64,000 nucleotides of DNA. Source: Leucocoprinus leucothites. Its lineage: Eukaryota; Basidiomycota; Agaricomycetes; Agaricales; Agaricaceae. The stretch is taken from contig JAACJO010000004.1 in assembly GCA_013368445.1 (NCBI GenBank), positions 2,728,001-2,792,000 on the forward strand. The letters run 5' to 3'. The notes beneath the pieces were generated by a model, which was given only the letters and a program-made list of their open reading frames with translations, was not told the origin of the DNA and searched no databases. Shown piece after piece: positions 32,284 to 43,556 of this stretch (positions within the stretch are counted from its first letter, which is position 1; each line of letters begins with the position of its first letter). The translations under genes and the position numbers were made by a program.

Positions 32284-34300
32284 TTACGTACAAAAGAGTC
32301 TAAGCAAGCCAATAACATTAGTAACAAATGGGGAACCGAGTGGAATGAGTGATTTACCGATTAAAGGGCTATTCAATCCGTCTCTTTCCATGCGCTGGAA
32401 AATGTGGTTGATGGCATCGGAGAGTCTCATCTCATCTGGAAGACGTCGTTCGCTTAGGTACCGAAGCTCCGTCCTCAAGATATCGTGTGCAATGTACCAA
32501 ACGAACTTGAGCAGACCGTCAGTAATTGAACTAGTCTTTGAAATTCGTGGGAACCGTGCTTACCCCAATGATAGGATTAACGATCTGCAAAGGGTTAGCC
32601 GCCGGACAGCGCGCAGCTAAATCTGCGATCGCTTTTGCTGCGCGGACGCAGTTTTGCCTTGCGGTATTGGAGGTTGTGCCTCTGGGCCGATGTAATTTGA
32701 TGATGGCGGCTTGAGTCAACATGTGGGTTGTTGCGATTCCCTGACGTTGGTGTGGGGTCAACTGAGCGTCTAGCCTCGGAAGGGACGCTGCTAAGTGTTC
32801 GAGGCCACGATGCGTAGCGTTGTATTGATACGCAGCTCCTAAACAATTTCCGTCAGCCAATTGAGAGATTGTGAATTAGAGAAAAAGTCAGACCATGATT
32901 GGATGAACTCTGGTTACTCAATTCAATTGCTTTCTTGAGCAAAACGGATGCCTTTGTGTGGAGGGCCAGAAGAGAGTATCCGTCATCTTCAACACCGTCG
33001 ATAAATCGTTCGAGTGTCTTGTGGCTCGCTGGAATCAACTTTTGGGGAGTTAGTGGGATCATGATGATACTTGTCAGTCCAATGCACGTACAGTCTCTGA
33101 ACGGTAGTTGGTGAGAGGCCATGGTGTATCAATCCTCATCTGGGGCGCATCATAGAAAGTGAAGGTCTGGTTCTCATTGACGAGGACCCAGTAGTTGCTG
33201 AGGGTAACTGTGGTCCAAAAACCATCAATCCATTCACCTTCGTCCACTGTATCCCCTGACGGCTGCTGCACCACACTTGCAGAGCGGATGAGGTTGGACT
33301 TTGTACTGACTGCGAGAGCGGCTGCAGCATTTGCGTGGACCAGTCCTTCGACCATTTTGCCGTTATTCAGGAAATACATTGAAAGGAGCACCTCGGCTTG
33401 CATGACTTGAAGACACCGGCGTGGATGGGATCCAGCCAGGTCTTCGGTTACAAATCGTAATGCATGATTTAGCCAGGTTTCTTCAAAGGTCCGTCGGGCA
33501 GCGATAGGAATTGACTTGGTACTCCAAAGGCACACGGCGTACATGAGCGAAGGGCATGGGCGCGAATGGTGACCAAGATGGTGGGGCTGCGTGGCTGCAC
33601 GCATGAAACGATCTGGGTCCAAGAAAAAACCAACGTCCGACGCGAAAGTACCAAATTGAGTTAATCTTAAACAGTTGTTAGCGTTATTCAGGATAAATAC
33701 ACTCTGTTCTCACAACGGACGAATCTTATTCGATGGGAGTGTCTAGCAAATGAACCGGTTAGACGGGCGAATACAGATTATCACTTATGATAATATCTCA
33801 CCTTCAAATCGTCATTATTCAAAGGTCCTCCACCGTGTGACTGTGTCCCACCTAGTAAACCTTGAATATAGAAAGTCAAGATACAAGATAATGCATGAAT
33901 ACCTGAATATCCTGGTGCATACGGTGACTGCAAGTCTACTCTGTTTGAATTCCTAACACCTTCGAGTATTTCAATTTGGAGTTCCAAATCATTCGCTCTT
34001 TCTATCAAGACCTGTGACTGTGGAGGTTGCCCCTCGTAGAATTCGCAGTCGTAGAGCTCGTGTCCTTTGTATCGTGTACAGGGTCCACAGATAGGACGTT
34101 GCCCATCACACTTCTACACATGTCGTGAGAGCCAGTCAATTGAACCAAAATGTTGCTTACAACTCTACGCCGTCTGGGAACATCCAACTGGTGAGTAAAT
34201 ACATTCTTGAATGTTCATGGGCAGGGATAACTCACTTGCAATTGAAGCATGCTGAGCCACGGGGAAGACGAGAGCTCTCACCAGAACTAGAAGATGCCAT
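32284..34300 (-). CDS. Zn(II)2Cys6 fungal transcription factor
   Basis: Starts MASSSSGESSRLPRGSACFN (ATG 34300). The binuclear zinc cluster is built from three exons: CFNC from 34236-34300, KRRRV from a 13-nt microexon (34161-34173), then KCDGQRPICGPCTRYKG from 34113 down. Assembled, the cluster reads C-x2-C-x6-C-x6-C-x2-C-x10-C; the last spacing is long. A leucine-type dimerisation helix follows (VLIERANDLELQIEILEG). The middle region carries the fungal-specific regulatory domain: LTQFGTFASDVGFFLDPDRF, PSLMYAVCLWSTKSI, CLQVMQAEVLLSMYFLNNGK, GLVHANAAAALAVSTKSNLI and DGFWTTVTLSNYWVLVNENQ. The C-terminal exons include LRTEL/MRTELRYL and NSPLIGKSLIP. The target genes are unknown. The C-terminal boundary is approximate. 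Confidence 0.85.
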
Positions 34301-35806
34301 GCTCGAGTCTCTGCTGCTCATTGTGTCGCAGACGTCACTGTGGTTGGATTGGCAGAAAGCATCGTGCATGATCGGTTATATAGGCCGGAATCTTTGTTCT
34401 ATAATCAATCACCATTGTCAGTTTTGGTCGGGAGTCCGATGGACTCATAATCAGAACTGTTTCGCCTTCGGATGTCGGGAGGATTAGGTGACATAGTAGA
34501 TTCCGCAAATGACAGCCAACCCAAAGGAGATTAGCCTTTCTCCTGCGAAGACACTCTCCAATCAGCTATAGAGAAATGGAGTCAACGTGACATCCTGTTC
34601 GCGAATTTACGGAGTTGAGACCAATAAAGCCGATGAAGAAAGGCAGCCGTCAACTTAAATGCGCCCTAGTTGGCTATCAAAACCAATAAACTCAACGGGA
34701 GACGGGATCGACAGGTGTGAGGATCTTTATTTACTCCGTGGCCGTAGATGATGGCCGGATGAAATGACCAATTGTTGTGTAGTAGGTTAAGAGAAAAACC
34801 ATTGCAAATATGTAAGGGTTCCTCGTAGAGTTGATTTGTTGATTGGTGACCAGGTACAGTTGAGCGAGCCTGGATTTTTGAGGGTCCGTGTTTCATATTA
34901 TGCGAAGTAAATGGCAGATGCGCCAAGATGTTTGGAGAGGCTGCGCAGGTCATCAGCGCTTATGTACTACTAACAGTCGCGAAGCCGGTAATTACAGTGT
35001 GATATGCATCCAGCGCTTGGAAGTTAGACCTGATTCAGACAACATTAACCAAAGTGATCGCAATTCGGAAAGTGCCATAGGTTGTTCCAAATATCGAAGA
35101 TGACATATGAGAGTAAAGTGCACGTCGGAATGAATTCGTTTCAGACTCCATTACAGTCACTCGTCGTCGCTCGGAGTGTTGAGTGAGCAAAATGTAGATC
35201 TTCTACCAAAGCCGGGAGTCGTGCGCAATTAAACGAATGACTCGAAATGCTGTAAGTCGAGCGTAGAAATCCGGGTCTTTCGAGTCATCTGGTCCTCCAG
35301 GGTGAGCTTATCCTCACCCAAGAAATGTTCTGTGGTATACCTGTGTAGGCTAACGCACAGCCCTCAGGGAGGGATTCGGTTTCCTTGCAACCTCCGTAGA
35401 AACAACACTGGGTTCCCTCGACATATTTGATTAGTAATTTCGAGAAGCCTGGTAGGAATCTGTTGAATGTAGCTCATCTACGGAGGCAACGGGGCAAGGT
35501 TAGTCGTCGATGGCATTATGCTGGACATACTGTAGCAAGGACTCATTAATCATTTCGGAGTGTGAATGGGTAAACGAGCCTCCGTCTCGTGCGGATACTA
35601 ATGCACCTTTACTTGCCAAACTGCGCCGCACTTGCACGGAGTCGTGGATTTTCAGCCGAAGTTGAGCTTGGGTCGACACTAGAATCAAGTTGCAACGAGA
35701 TTACCATCGCTTCAGGCAGTGCTGCCAATTTGATGTGACAGGTCACAGACCCTGACTCTGATATAACTGCAGGGCCTATTCGAGTGGTTGACATCTTCAG
35801 CCATTC
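34301..35806. other. Intergenic, 1.5 kb
   Basis: Divergent promoter region between the transcription factor (minus) and the F-box gene (plus). No supported gene; short open frames have no family resemblance. Confidence 0.5.
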
Positions 35807-37408
35807 ATGACGCACACTCACACTGCCTTGCCGTATCGCTTGACACCTATTTCGAATTTACCCTCTGAAATCCTCATCTCCATCTTCTGCAAAGGAACTG
35901 AGGAGGAATTTCAGCCAACACACTCTCAAGCGCCCAACCCATTCCACCGACCTATCCCTTTCATTCTACAGGTCTCCCAAGTCTGCCACTTCTGGCGTAA
36001 TCTCTCTCGCAGCGTTCCAGTACTTTGGTCGACCTTCGCCAATTACGACACACTTAATGCTCACTGTGTTGAAGAGTCTCTTCGTCTCTCAGGGAACTCC
36101 CTGCTGGATGTCAAGCTCTCTTCTGGCCTGAGATTTCGTAACCCTCGTCCTTCCAATACCCACCCTTTGTACACCCATTCTCAGCGGATCCGCTCGTTAT
36201 ACTGTACAACACATTCAAGTACAGTCACATCAGACTTGCAGACTCTCCTCGAGCAGTCGATGCCGGCACTCCGCACACTGATCCTGAGCTATGGATTGGG
36301 AACTTGGAACGTTGGCAGTCAAAGTGCCGCAACTTTCCTCTCCTTATTACCTCGAGGGGCCCCCTCCCTCACCACTTTTGTGCTATACCGCTGTTATGTT
36401 GATTTATCATCTACAGCGATGTCACGTCTTCGAGTCCCGGAACTTCATGATATCCCTGATTTTTACTGTCCCACCGTGCCGGAGTGGCTCAATCACCTCA
36501 GCAACATGCCCGACCTAGAAAGTCTCTCTCTCACACACTCCATAGCAACAACTATATCTAATATACCAGCTATAACACTCTCGCACCTCCACACGCTACG
36601 CTTTACGGGAGATTTTTCAGGCTTCGCACTGTTGGAGAAACTCATGGTCCCTCAGCTTAAAGAGCTGGATCTCAGCTTCGAATGTTTCCCAGACGCCAGA
36701 GGAACCGTTACAGACGATGTGATTTCAGATGCCTTCGTTCGTTGTGTGGATGCTGATCGACTGAGCGGACGAGCAATTGCCTTTCGTTTGAAGAACGATC
36801 GACTAGTCCTTCAAACCTTGGACTCCTGTGATGGAGTTGATCTCAGGGATCCATTCCGGCTTTTTGTAGAACTGTCATGGCATCACCGCCAATCTCGCCA
36901 TGGAATTGCCTCTCTTGCTTTCGATGCCGCCTGTGAAAGGCTCAAACGGGTAACTTCGTTTGTGGCTCGTATTGACGCAGAAACAAGCCCCGCATCATTA
37001 CCATCCGATTCCAGTGCTCTCCACCCCGGTCTTGTAAGCTCTCTTGAAAAGTTCACCCGAGATTTGACGCAGGTCCGTCAACTTGCAGTTTACTCGACAA
37101 GGGACATTTGCGCCATGGTATCCTATCCATTTGGCCACTTGCCCCCGTCAGGCTCCGTTTATGGCAATCCTCTCGCTTTTCCCTCACTCGAGGCGGTCGT
37201 GATTGTAACGGATCCTGGTGTCGATGAAGAATGGTGGATCCGGGAATTCGTCGTTCACCGAACAGCTATCGGACATCCAATACGGAAAATTTCGTTTCCG
37301 AGGAGAACAGATAATAAGAGTCGAACATTCCACGAGTTGCCGCTTGAGCTTGTTGACGAAGGTGAATACCAACCCTCCCTGGTCCAGCCACCATGTCTAA
37401 TTGTTTAA
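35807..37408 (+). CDS. F-box protein, 533 aa, intronless
   Basis: Single-exon gene. The F-box lies at residues about 14-70: LTPISNLPSEILISIFCKGT, then FILQVSQVCHFWRNLSRSVP and LWSTFANY, the pattern that binds Skp1 in SCF ubiquitin ligases. The remaining 460 residues are Leu-rich in an irregular way (LRTLILSYGLGTW, LSNMPDLESLSLTHSI, LSHLHTLRFTGDFSG, LKELDLSFECFPD), consistent with degenerate leucine-rich repeats used for substrate recognition. Agaricomycetes carry hundreds of such F-box genes. The ATG (35807) follows a stop-rich region and is the first in frame. The substrate is unknown. Confidence 0.88.
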   Translation: MTHTHTALPYRLTPISNLPSEILISIFCKGTEEEFQPTHSQAPNPFHRPIPFILQVSQVCHFWRNLSRSVPVLWSTFANYDTLNAHCVEESLRLSGNSLLDVKLSSGLRFRNPRPSNTHPLYTHSQRIRSLYCTTHSSTVTSDLQTLLEQSMPALRTLILSYGLGTWNVGSQSAATFLSLLPRGAPSLTTFVLYRCYVDLSSTAMSRLRVPELHDIPDFYCPTVPEWLNHLSNMPDLESLSLTHSIATTISNIPAITLSHLHTLRFTGDFSGFALLEKLMVPQLKELDLSFECFPDARGTVTDDVISDAFVRCVDADRLSGRAIAFRLKNDRLVLQTLDSCDGVDLRDPFRLFVELSWHHRQSRHGIASLAFDAACERLKRVTSFVARIDAETSPASLPSDSSALHPGLVSSLEKFTRDLTQVRQLAVYSTRDICAMVSYPFGHLPPSGSVYGNPLAFPSLEAVVIVTDPGVDEEWWIREFVVHRTAIGHPIRKISFPRRTDNKSRTFHELPLELVDEGEYQPSLVQPPCLIV

Positions 37409-37727
37409 AACAGTGAATAAAATTTTCTTTGAGCAGGAAGCGACGAAGCACGTAATTTCCCAGTTTCGACAAAGGTACACTTTGCGACTATAGATCTTTC
37501 TGGTCTGTACATGATTTAAAAATTAAAGATCCAACCATTCAGAAATACAGCTATGATTTAGAGTATTAGGCTTTTGCGGAAATCGCTCGTCAGGAATGAG
37601 AATCGAACCAAAAAATTTCCATTTCATTTGTTTTGATGATCGCACGGCGTGAATCAAAACCTGGGACAGTCCATTTTCTACTAGATCTATATGAGTCATA
37701 TACGTGACAAGACGATATCTATATCAT
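37409..37727. other. Short intergenic region
   Basis: F-box 3' flank; no element recognised. Confidence 0.5.
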
Positions 37728-37799
37728 TCGGATATGGTGTAGTGGCTAACATTATCGCCTCTCACGCGATAGCCCGGGGTTCAATTCCCCGTATCCGAA
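37728..37799 (+). tRNA. tRNA-Glu (anticodon CUC)
   Basis: 72 nt, no intron. Acceptor TCGGATA/TATCCGA pairs perfectly, D arm GGTGTAGTGGC, anticodon CTC in the loop CTCTCAC, T arm CGGGGTTCAATTCCCCG, discriminator A. Confidence 0.95.
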
Positions 37800-37987
37800 A
37801 TCTTTTATTCTACCTCTCCAGGACCTCTGCAGCGCGCCTGCTGATCAAACGACATTCAGGGACTCAAGTATTAATGCACATTATAATTGTAAAGTTAAAC
37901 AGTCACAAGCAACAAACAGATTAACACATCATGACAGAGCGGGGGGAGGGGCAATATGCTTCCGTGTCGGAAGATATCTAGACCTAA

Positions 37988-38950
37988 TTAAACAGCGCTA
38001 CCCCCAATTCTTCCAAGGGGCATACGGAAAAGACTGTATTCAGACCCGTGAAGTTGACTAAGGCCAATATAGAGAGCAATAACAGCAGTGACAAAGCCGA
38101 AAGCACCTCCAGCATCACGCAAGCTGATAGTGTAATCCTCAATTAGAGTTCAAGATCCAAATGAGTGTAAGAACGCACCCTTGTCCGTGGCTGCTGGACC
38201 AGTAGCTAATGGCTAGCAAGAGGTAGGAAAGACCCCAGAAGAAAGTGAGGCATGTGAAGGCAATATTGGTACGAACAACTCCGAGGCTGACGGACCACCG
38301 CGTTAGGTAATGTAGCTGATATGATAAGGAACAGGCCTTACAAGAAGAAGACAGTGACAATGAACCAGATGATAAGGTAGAGGCCGATAGCATCCCTCTG
38401 GACCGGTGATTCAGTGCTGAAGCTGTTCACACCAAGGACCAGGAGGCTTGTAGCATAAGAGATCCAGAAAGCGCCATAGAGGGTGAAGACTGAAGAGGTG
38501 ACAGGATTAGCAATTAGTGACTGCTCTCTATGAGGTTCTACTTACATGCAGATCCGTAAACATTACCACGGGGAAACTCCCACATACCGGCCATGAACTG
38601 GGCAAGACCACCGACGAAGAGACCCATACCGACAATAGCGGTATCGTTATTGACGCTACGGGTGCCGACCATGTAGAAAGACCAGAGGAATACAGTGATG
38701 GCAAAAGCCCACATTCCACTGTTGAATCATTGGTAAGAAATTCATATTATGACTAGAGTCTTGAAAAGACGAGCACTTACGTCGGGCCGGGATTGGCAAT
38801 GCGGGTGAAATGGCGTTGGTAAGAGACTGGGTCATCAGTCCTTGGACCATATCCATCTGTTGGCGACAATGGGCCTTGAGAACCCGATGCACCTCCGCGA
38901 GACTTCTCGTTGTAGTTAAGAGGAGCGTTGTCGCTGGTGGCAGTAGACAT
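37988..38950 (-). CDS. GPR1/FUN34/YaaH (SatP) acetate transporter, copy 1
   Basis: Six-helix acetate/succinate-proton symporter family (Ady2/AceTr), in the plasma membrane. ATG 38950 gives MSTATSDNAPLNYNEKSRGG (an in-frame ATG also lies at 38959). The cytoplasmic N terminus ends SYQRHFTRIANPGPT, then LGMWAFAITVFLWSFYMVGT. The family signature NPxPLG is present here as NPGPTLG, split by an intron. Further helices: GMGLFVGGLAQFMAGMWEFP, RGNVYGSA then VFTLYGAFWISYATSLLVLG, AIGLYLIIWFIVTVFFL, NIAFTCLTFFWGLSYLLLAI and GGAFGFVTAVIALYIGLSQL. It ends MPLGRIGGSAV with a stop at 37988-37990. Five or six exons. The acetate link is family knowledge. Closely related to copy 2 at 46496. Confidence 0.93.
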
Positions 38951-39658
38951 TTTGAACACTATTCAAGCACTGAAGAGGTGTCGGTGGTCTGAAGGATTGT
39001 TCTGAGCTTGGGGACCTTTTAAGCTATTTCAGCACTCCGAATTCTTCGAATGAACACCATTTCTGGTGAATAGCAATGGCGACATAACAGCTTCAAAATC
39101 TTTGTCTACTAAGAATAGGTTCACTCCGTGTCGAGAGTAGCCTGGAGAACGCCAGCTATGGAAGCTATTGCTAAGCGAGATGTACATTCGTTCCGGGACC
39201 TTGCTCGAAGGCGCGGATTCAGGTGCTCGTTAGATCCGGTACCTGCAGCACAAAGGCTATTAGGCAATGAAAAGCATCCTTCGGCTACAAGCTCTTCCGT
39301 GAGGTTGACTACAGCGTTTTGAGTCAGGCCAAGTGTCCTTTACGATCGGCGGTACAAGTCGGTGAGAGCATGAGTGGTATCAGCAGCTCAGGATCGGGCG
39401 CTAAGAGTGTGACGGCTTCTATTTTTAACATATACAAACAGCATGTCGGCTTACTCGGTGTAGGACTAGCTTCCTGAAGTAGAGCTCCTGACCATGTCAG
39501 AGCCAAGTTCCAGGAGCATCCAAAAACCCGGATCTCAATAAACCTAATCATTTCCCCCTGTGCATGGCTAGGTTGTGCTGAGAAAAGCCAACCGCCGGAG
39601 CGATAAATTTAATGCACACCACGGTACGATGGTGTTCAGCACCCTCGGCTCAGCGACG
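38951..39658. other. Intergenic
   Basis: Promoter of the acetate transporter gene and 3' flank of the 7TM gene; nothing else recognised. Confidence 0.5.
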
Positions 39659-41194
39659 TCAGCTGTTACCTGGGATAGAATCCTTAAACACATTCTCCGT
39701 CCCGAGTTCTAATTTCGTAGATGCGGTATGTTTAGAACCGTCATGTGGACCTGCGGTATATGAAGATTGTTCCAGGGTGTTTGTTGTCGTGATTTCTTGT
39801 GTTGTGCTGAAATCGTTCGCTGCGAAGACGAGCCGACTCGAGGGACGAAGAACACCACGCTCAGAGGTCACCTGATCGGTATCGTACAGTGACTTTTGCA
39901 TCTCAACAAGGACAACAATGGCTGTTGGGTACATTCCCTGTGCAATAAATAAGTCAAACATCAGCTCCACTAAGATTCGGGGTTCGGGTATGTTTGACAT
40001 ACCATGGCCTGCTGTATGATGGCATTGACAGCCTCGACTGCAACAAGAGACCCTGCACTGAAATGACCCCCAAATATCGGAACTGCTTGAAATGTCTAAA
40101 CATAGGATGTGGGAAGCGCACTACAATTATTCACTGCGTGGAAAACTCACGTAGAGGACGAGATAGATCACGCCAGATTCAACGAGTAATGTCAGGATCT
40201 TTTCAACTTGGGTCCGCCGATGTGCAGAGCCCAGATACTCCACCATACTTCTCCTGAACATCCTAAATATACTCAGTTGGGGGAAAACACTTTCTCCCAA
40301 GCGAAAGGGTACATACCATGTTCTGTACAGGATCAGGCTTGTACAGATGATATTGGTAACGTAAGAAAGGGTGAAGCTCGCTGTGTCTGCATTAGCACAA
40401 GTCTCAAAACCGACGGAGCCTGCCGAGGGGTTGTGGCTTTCGATCGCCCAACCGACCTTCACATCACAACCGAGTTCGAAGAATGCAGCCACTAATGGTA
40501 TGGTATCAGTTGTTTCTAATTTGGTTGAAAAGGGGCGACGGCTTAAGCGCTTACCGACGGAACCAATCCAAGTAAGAATTGGAATGATGACCCATTTCTC
40601 GGAGCTATAAAAGAGTGCCCACGTTCGCCAAATAACAACGCTGTCTCCAAGGATCAACTATTGATAGAGGATGAATACCATTCACAATCATAAGATGGGG
40701 TGGGAGGTAAGTACCATAAATATGAATAACATCTCCCCGGTCCACATCCATTGCTGAAGTGTTTGATCCGCGAGAGATAGCTTTGCTTGTAGGTTTTGTT
40801 CGGGATGATCAATGAGAATGATTTGAAGGCGTTTAATGATATCGATCAGGTCCATAGTTAGGAAAACCGTCGAAGCGCCGAACATCACAAGTGTGACAAG
40901 GAGCAGGAAGCATGCCGCCTTCGACCGATGGACTTTTCGGCTGTCTACTTTCAGGATCCATATTGGTGCTATATCATAGATAGTTATCTTACCAAAGTAT
41001 GATGGTTGAGGCAGAAATTAATAGTAGGTAGACGCCTGCATGGAACAATCAACCTACAAGCCGGTGGCTCTCTGAGACTCCGGTCGGGGTTAAAACTGGC
41101 ACTGACCGTAAAAAGCACATCCAAACGCAATACGTATGGCCTTAATGATGAAGTGGTAGCCGATTTGGGGTAGAACTTGAGCATCGCTTTCCAT
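39659..41194 (-). CDS. Basidiomycete 7TM membrane protein (unclassified)
   Basis: ATG 41194 begins MESDAQVLPQIGYHFIIKAI. After the first introns come VYLLLISASTIILW, SKAACFLLLVTLVMFGASTV, TMDLIDIIKRLQIIL, WMWTGEMLFIFM, LILGDSVVIWRTWALFYSSE, KWVIIPILTWIGSV, SFTLSYVTNIICTSLILYRT, EKILTLLVESGVIYLVLY and NAIIQQAMGMYPTAIVVLVE. Segments like GD-x-VV-x-WR-x-W and TN-x2-xTSLI-x-YR are typical of a GPCR-like membrane protein family widespread in mushrooms, without assigned function. The cytoplasmic tail (about 80 residues, ending FKDSIPGNS, stop 39659-39661) is Ser/Thr-rich. About seven helices are predicted by eye. Exon boundaries in the middle are approximate. Confidence 0.8.
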
Positions 41195-43556
41195 TTTAGC
41201 TAGGGATGGCAAGAAGCCGGGGGTGTAGCAGGTAAGGGAAAGAAAGGATGTTGGGGGTTCTGGCATTTCGTGATTAAGGCTTTAGTAATATGTGCGGAAG
41301 GTTGCTGAAGCTTGACGGCTGCTTGGAAAAGAAGAAACTAAGAATAGCGTACGGGAAAATTTTGAATATTCACTTGCCCTGTGCACATCAGCAGATCAGT
41401 GATTACTTGCTCAAGGCCCCGAAACCAACGTTTTTCAGTATCCGAGTATGCCCTGAAAGCTTGGGGGTCGTCAAGGACGACGACTGGAACCGGGAGTACC
41501 TTGAATCCTCTTAGCTTGTACGTGATACTCTTGTCGTGAAGAAGCCGCTCTTTAGGCTTCGAGTATAAGGGTATGTCGTGTGCCGGATATTTGGGAATAT
41601 TCACAGACAATCACCAGGATTGTCAATCTGTCTGTCATTTGGGGCTGTTACTTTTCATCCGCGGAGTGACGGGACTGTGTCAATAGCTGTACCGAGATGA
41701 TGATCATGCAGCGATTCCGTCAAAATCACAGTGAGATGTTCGGGCTGTGGAGGGTATGATGGCAAGATGGGATTTGAGCCAGTGAAGGCAGGCTCGAATG
41801 AACAAAAAAACGGCCCTTGAGCTTGATCACGGCTTCTTCGATCATGATGGCTACAACAGCTCCGATCACATTTGTGGCCTTAGCGACCAGTCACGCGTAC
41901 TCACATCGGCTGCTATTTTAAACAGCAGGGACGAACATTTGTGAAGTGAAAGTGACAGTTGCCGGAGTGGGTGCCGGTCCCGAGACGGTGGTATGGCGCC
42001 TAGATCTTTTGTGGTGGAGGGACCTTTTGGTTGAGCTCAGTGAGACGGAATGGTGTACTAGCCTGTTTACTGTCGGGAGTGAGAAACAAGATCTTATTGC
42101 AAGCCACCATGTTTTAAATTTTATATGATCGGATCAATAGAGTTTCCCACTGGACCAAGTACCACTTTCTCGAGAGCTGTGTTATTAGCGGAAAACATTG
42201 AGTCTAGAATGATCCGAATCATAGCTCGCAATCCACTAGACCTAGGCTATGTAGAATACGGCCTACGTGTGGATAAGATAGGTGGGTATAGTTATCAAGG
42301 TGTGTGTGCCACCCATCTTTCACGCTAATCAATCAAAGCTCCTACATAGTGGAGCTGATAGAATGACAGGTGTATGAGAACAACGTTGACCCCATTAAAA
42401 CTGGACTTTGCAGCACAGGATTTGAGCTTTGCGAATATGAGTCAAGAATATCTATCTTTGTTCGAGTCTAGATGCAGTCAACTGCGTCCTGTTCTTGGTG
42501 CGCGATTCTGAATATAGCCACAACACAGCTAGAATATCAGGCTTGTAGAGCTACAGCCAATGGTGACCTTTATTGCCTTGATAATTTTCGTATCAAGAGA
42601 CTCAAGTCTTCGGATCGAAGGGTTTAGACTGATATTCACTTCATCAGGACGACTCGATGGGTTGATAGAGGCGAGGTTTGGCTGGTTTGGGGCTCCAAAT
42701 GTTTCATCGATAAGGTTGGCAAAAGGGATCGAGGGTATCAAGTCCAGCACCAGGTCTGAATTCAGTGATCTACCGTACTTATGTATACAAACCTAGAGTA
42801 CTTCCAACGGAGGACTGATTTCCAACCTCTCGGGCACCATCTGGTTTATGCTGTATGACCTCAAACTCTTGCTAGGAAACACTTACTGCCCTATGATTTA
42901 TTAAACAATATATCAGACATCGCTCACCCCAGCGTCAACGAAGATACTAGGAAGTAATATGGTTATCAGTCGGGGGAATTAGATGTTCGAAAAATGAGTA
43001 TCCACTCCGTTTGTATGTAGTCTGAGAAGGGTTTAGAGAAAAGACTCGTCACATTGGTCAATCCAGGGGGATTAAAGTAGATTAATTGATTGGATAAAGG
43101 ACCAATGTTCATGCCTGGTGGTAAGTATTATCTCTTTATCACAGAGGTCGAGGTATAGGGCTAAAGGGGAGTAATTGACTTGAGGGTGGTATGAGCTTGA
43201 TATGAATCATAGTTGTTGCAGGTGGTGGGCATATTCAGGATCCGGAGGCAAGGTAGAGTGGATTCGAGAGGCAAAACGAGAGGATGGCTAAAGGTTTCCA
43301 TGACAAGGTAGTACGTGTAGAATTGGGCTAATCCGACCAATCGTCTGTGCCAACCACAAGAAGCAGTGGGCGCTGAGAGAGTGGAAATTTAAAAAGTAAG
43401 TTTAGGATGATTGGAGACAAAGAGGCAATGGAGGAACCCTAAAGGAATCGTAGTATCGATGACGCCATCATTTGTACGTATTTACATCGCACGCGAAGGA
43501 GGATTAAGCAAAGACCTTTGAACTGGACCCTGTCGTCGCTCAATTGCCATACGCCC
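41195..43556. other. Intergenic, 2.4 kb
   Basis: No gene I can support. The 90-residue minus frame 41338-41610 has no domain resemblance. The region is AT-moderate with scattered stops in all frames; no terminal repeats or transposase segment noticed. Confidence 0.45.

Noticed and set aside
41338..41610. 90-codon minus frame in the 41.2-43.5 kb gap
   Set aside because: No domain, no neighbouring exon that fits; composition not different from chance.
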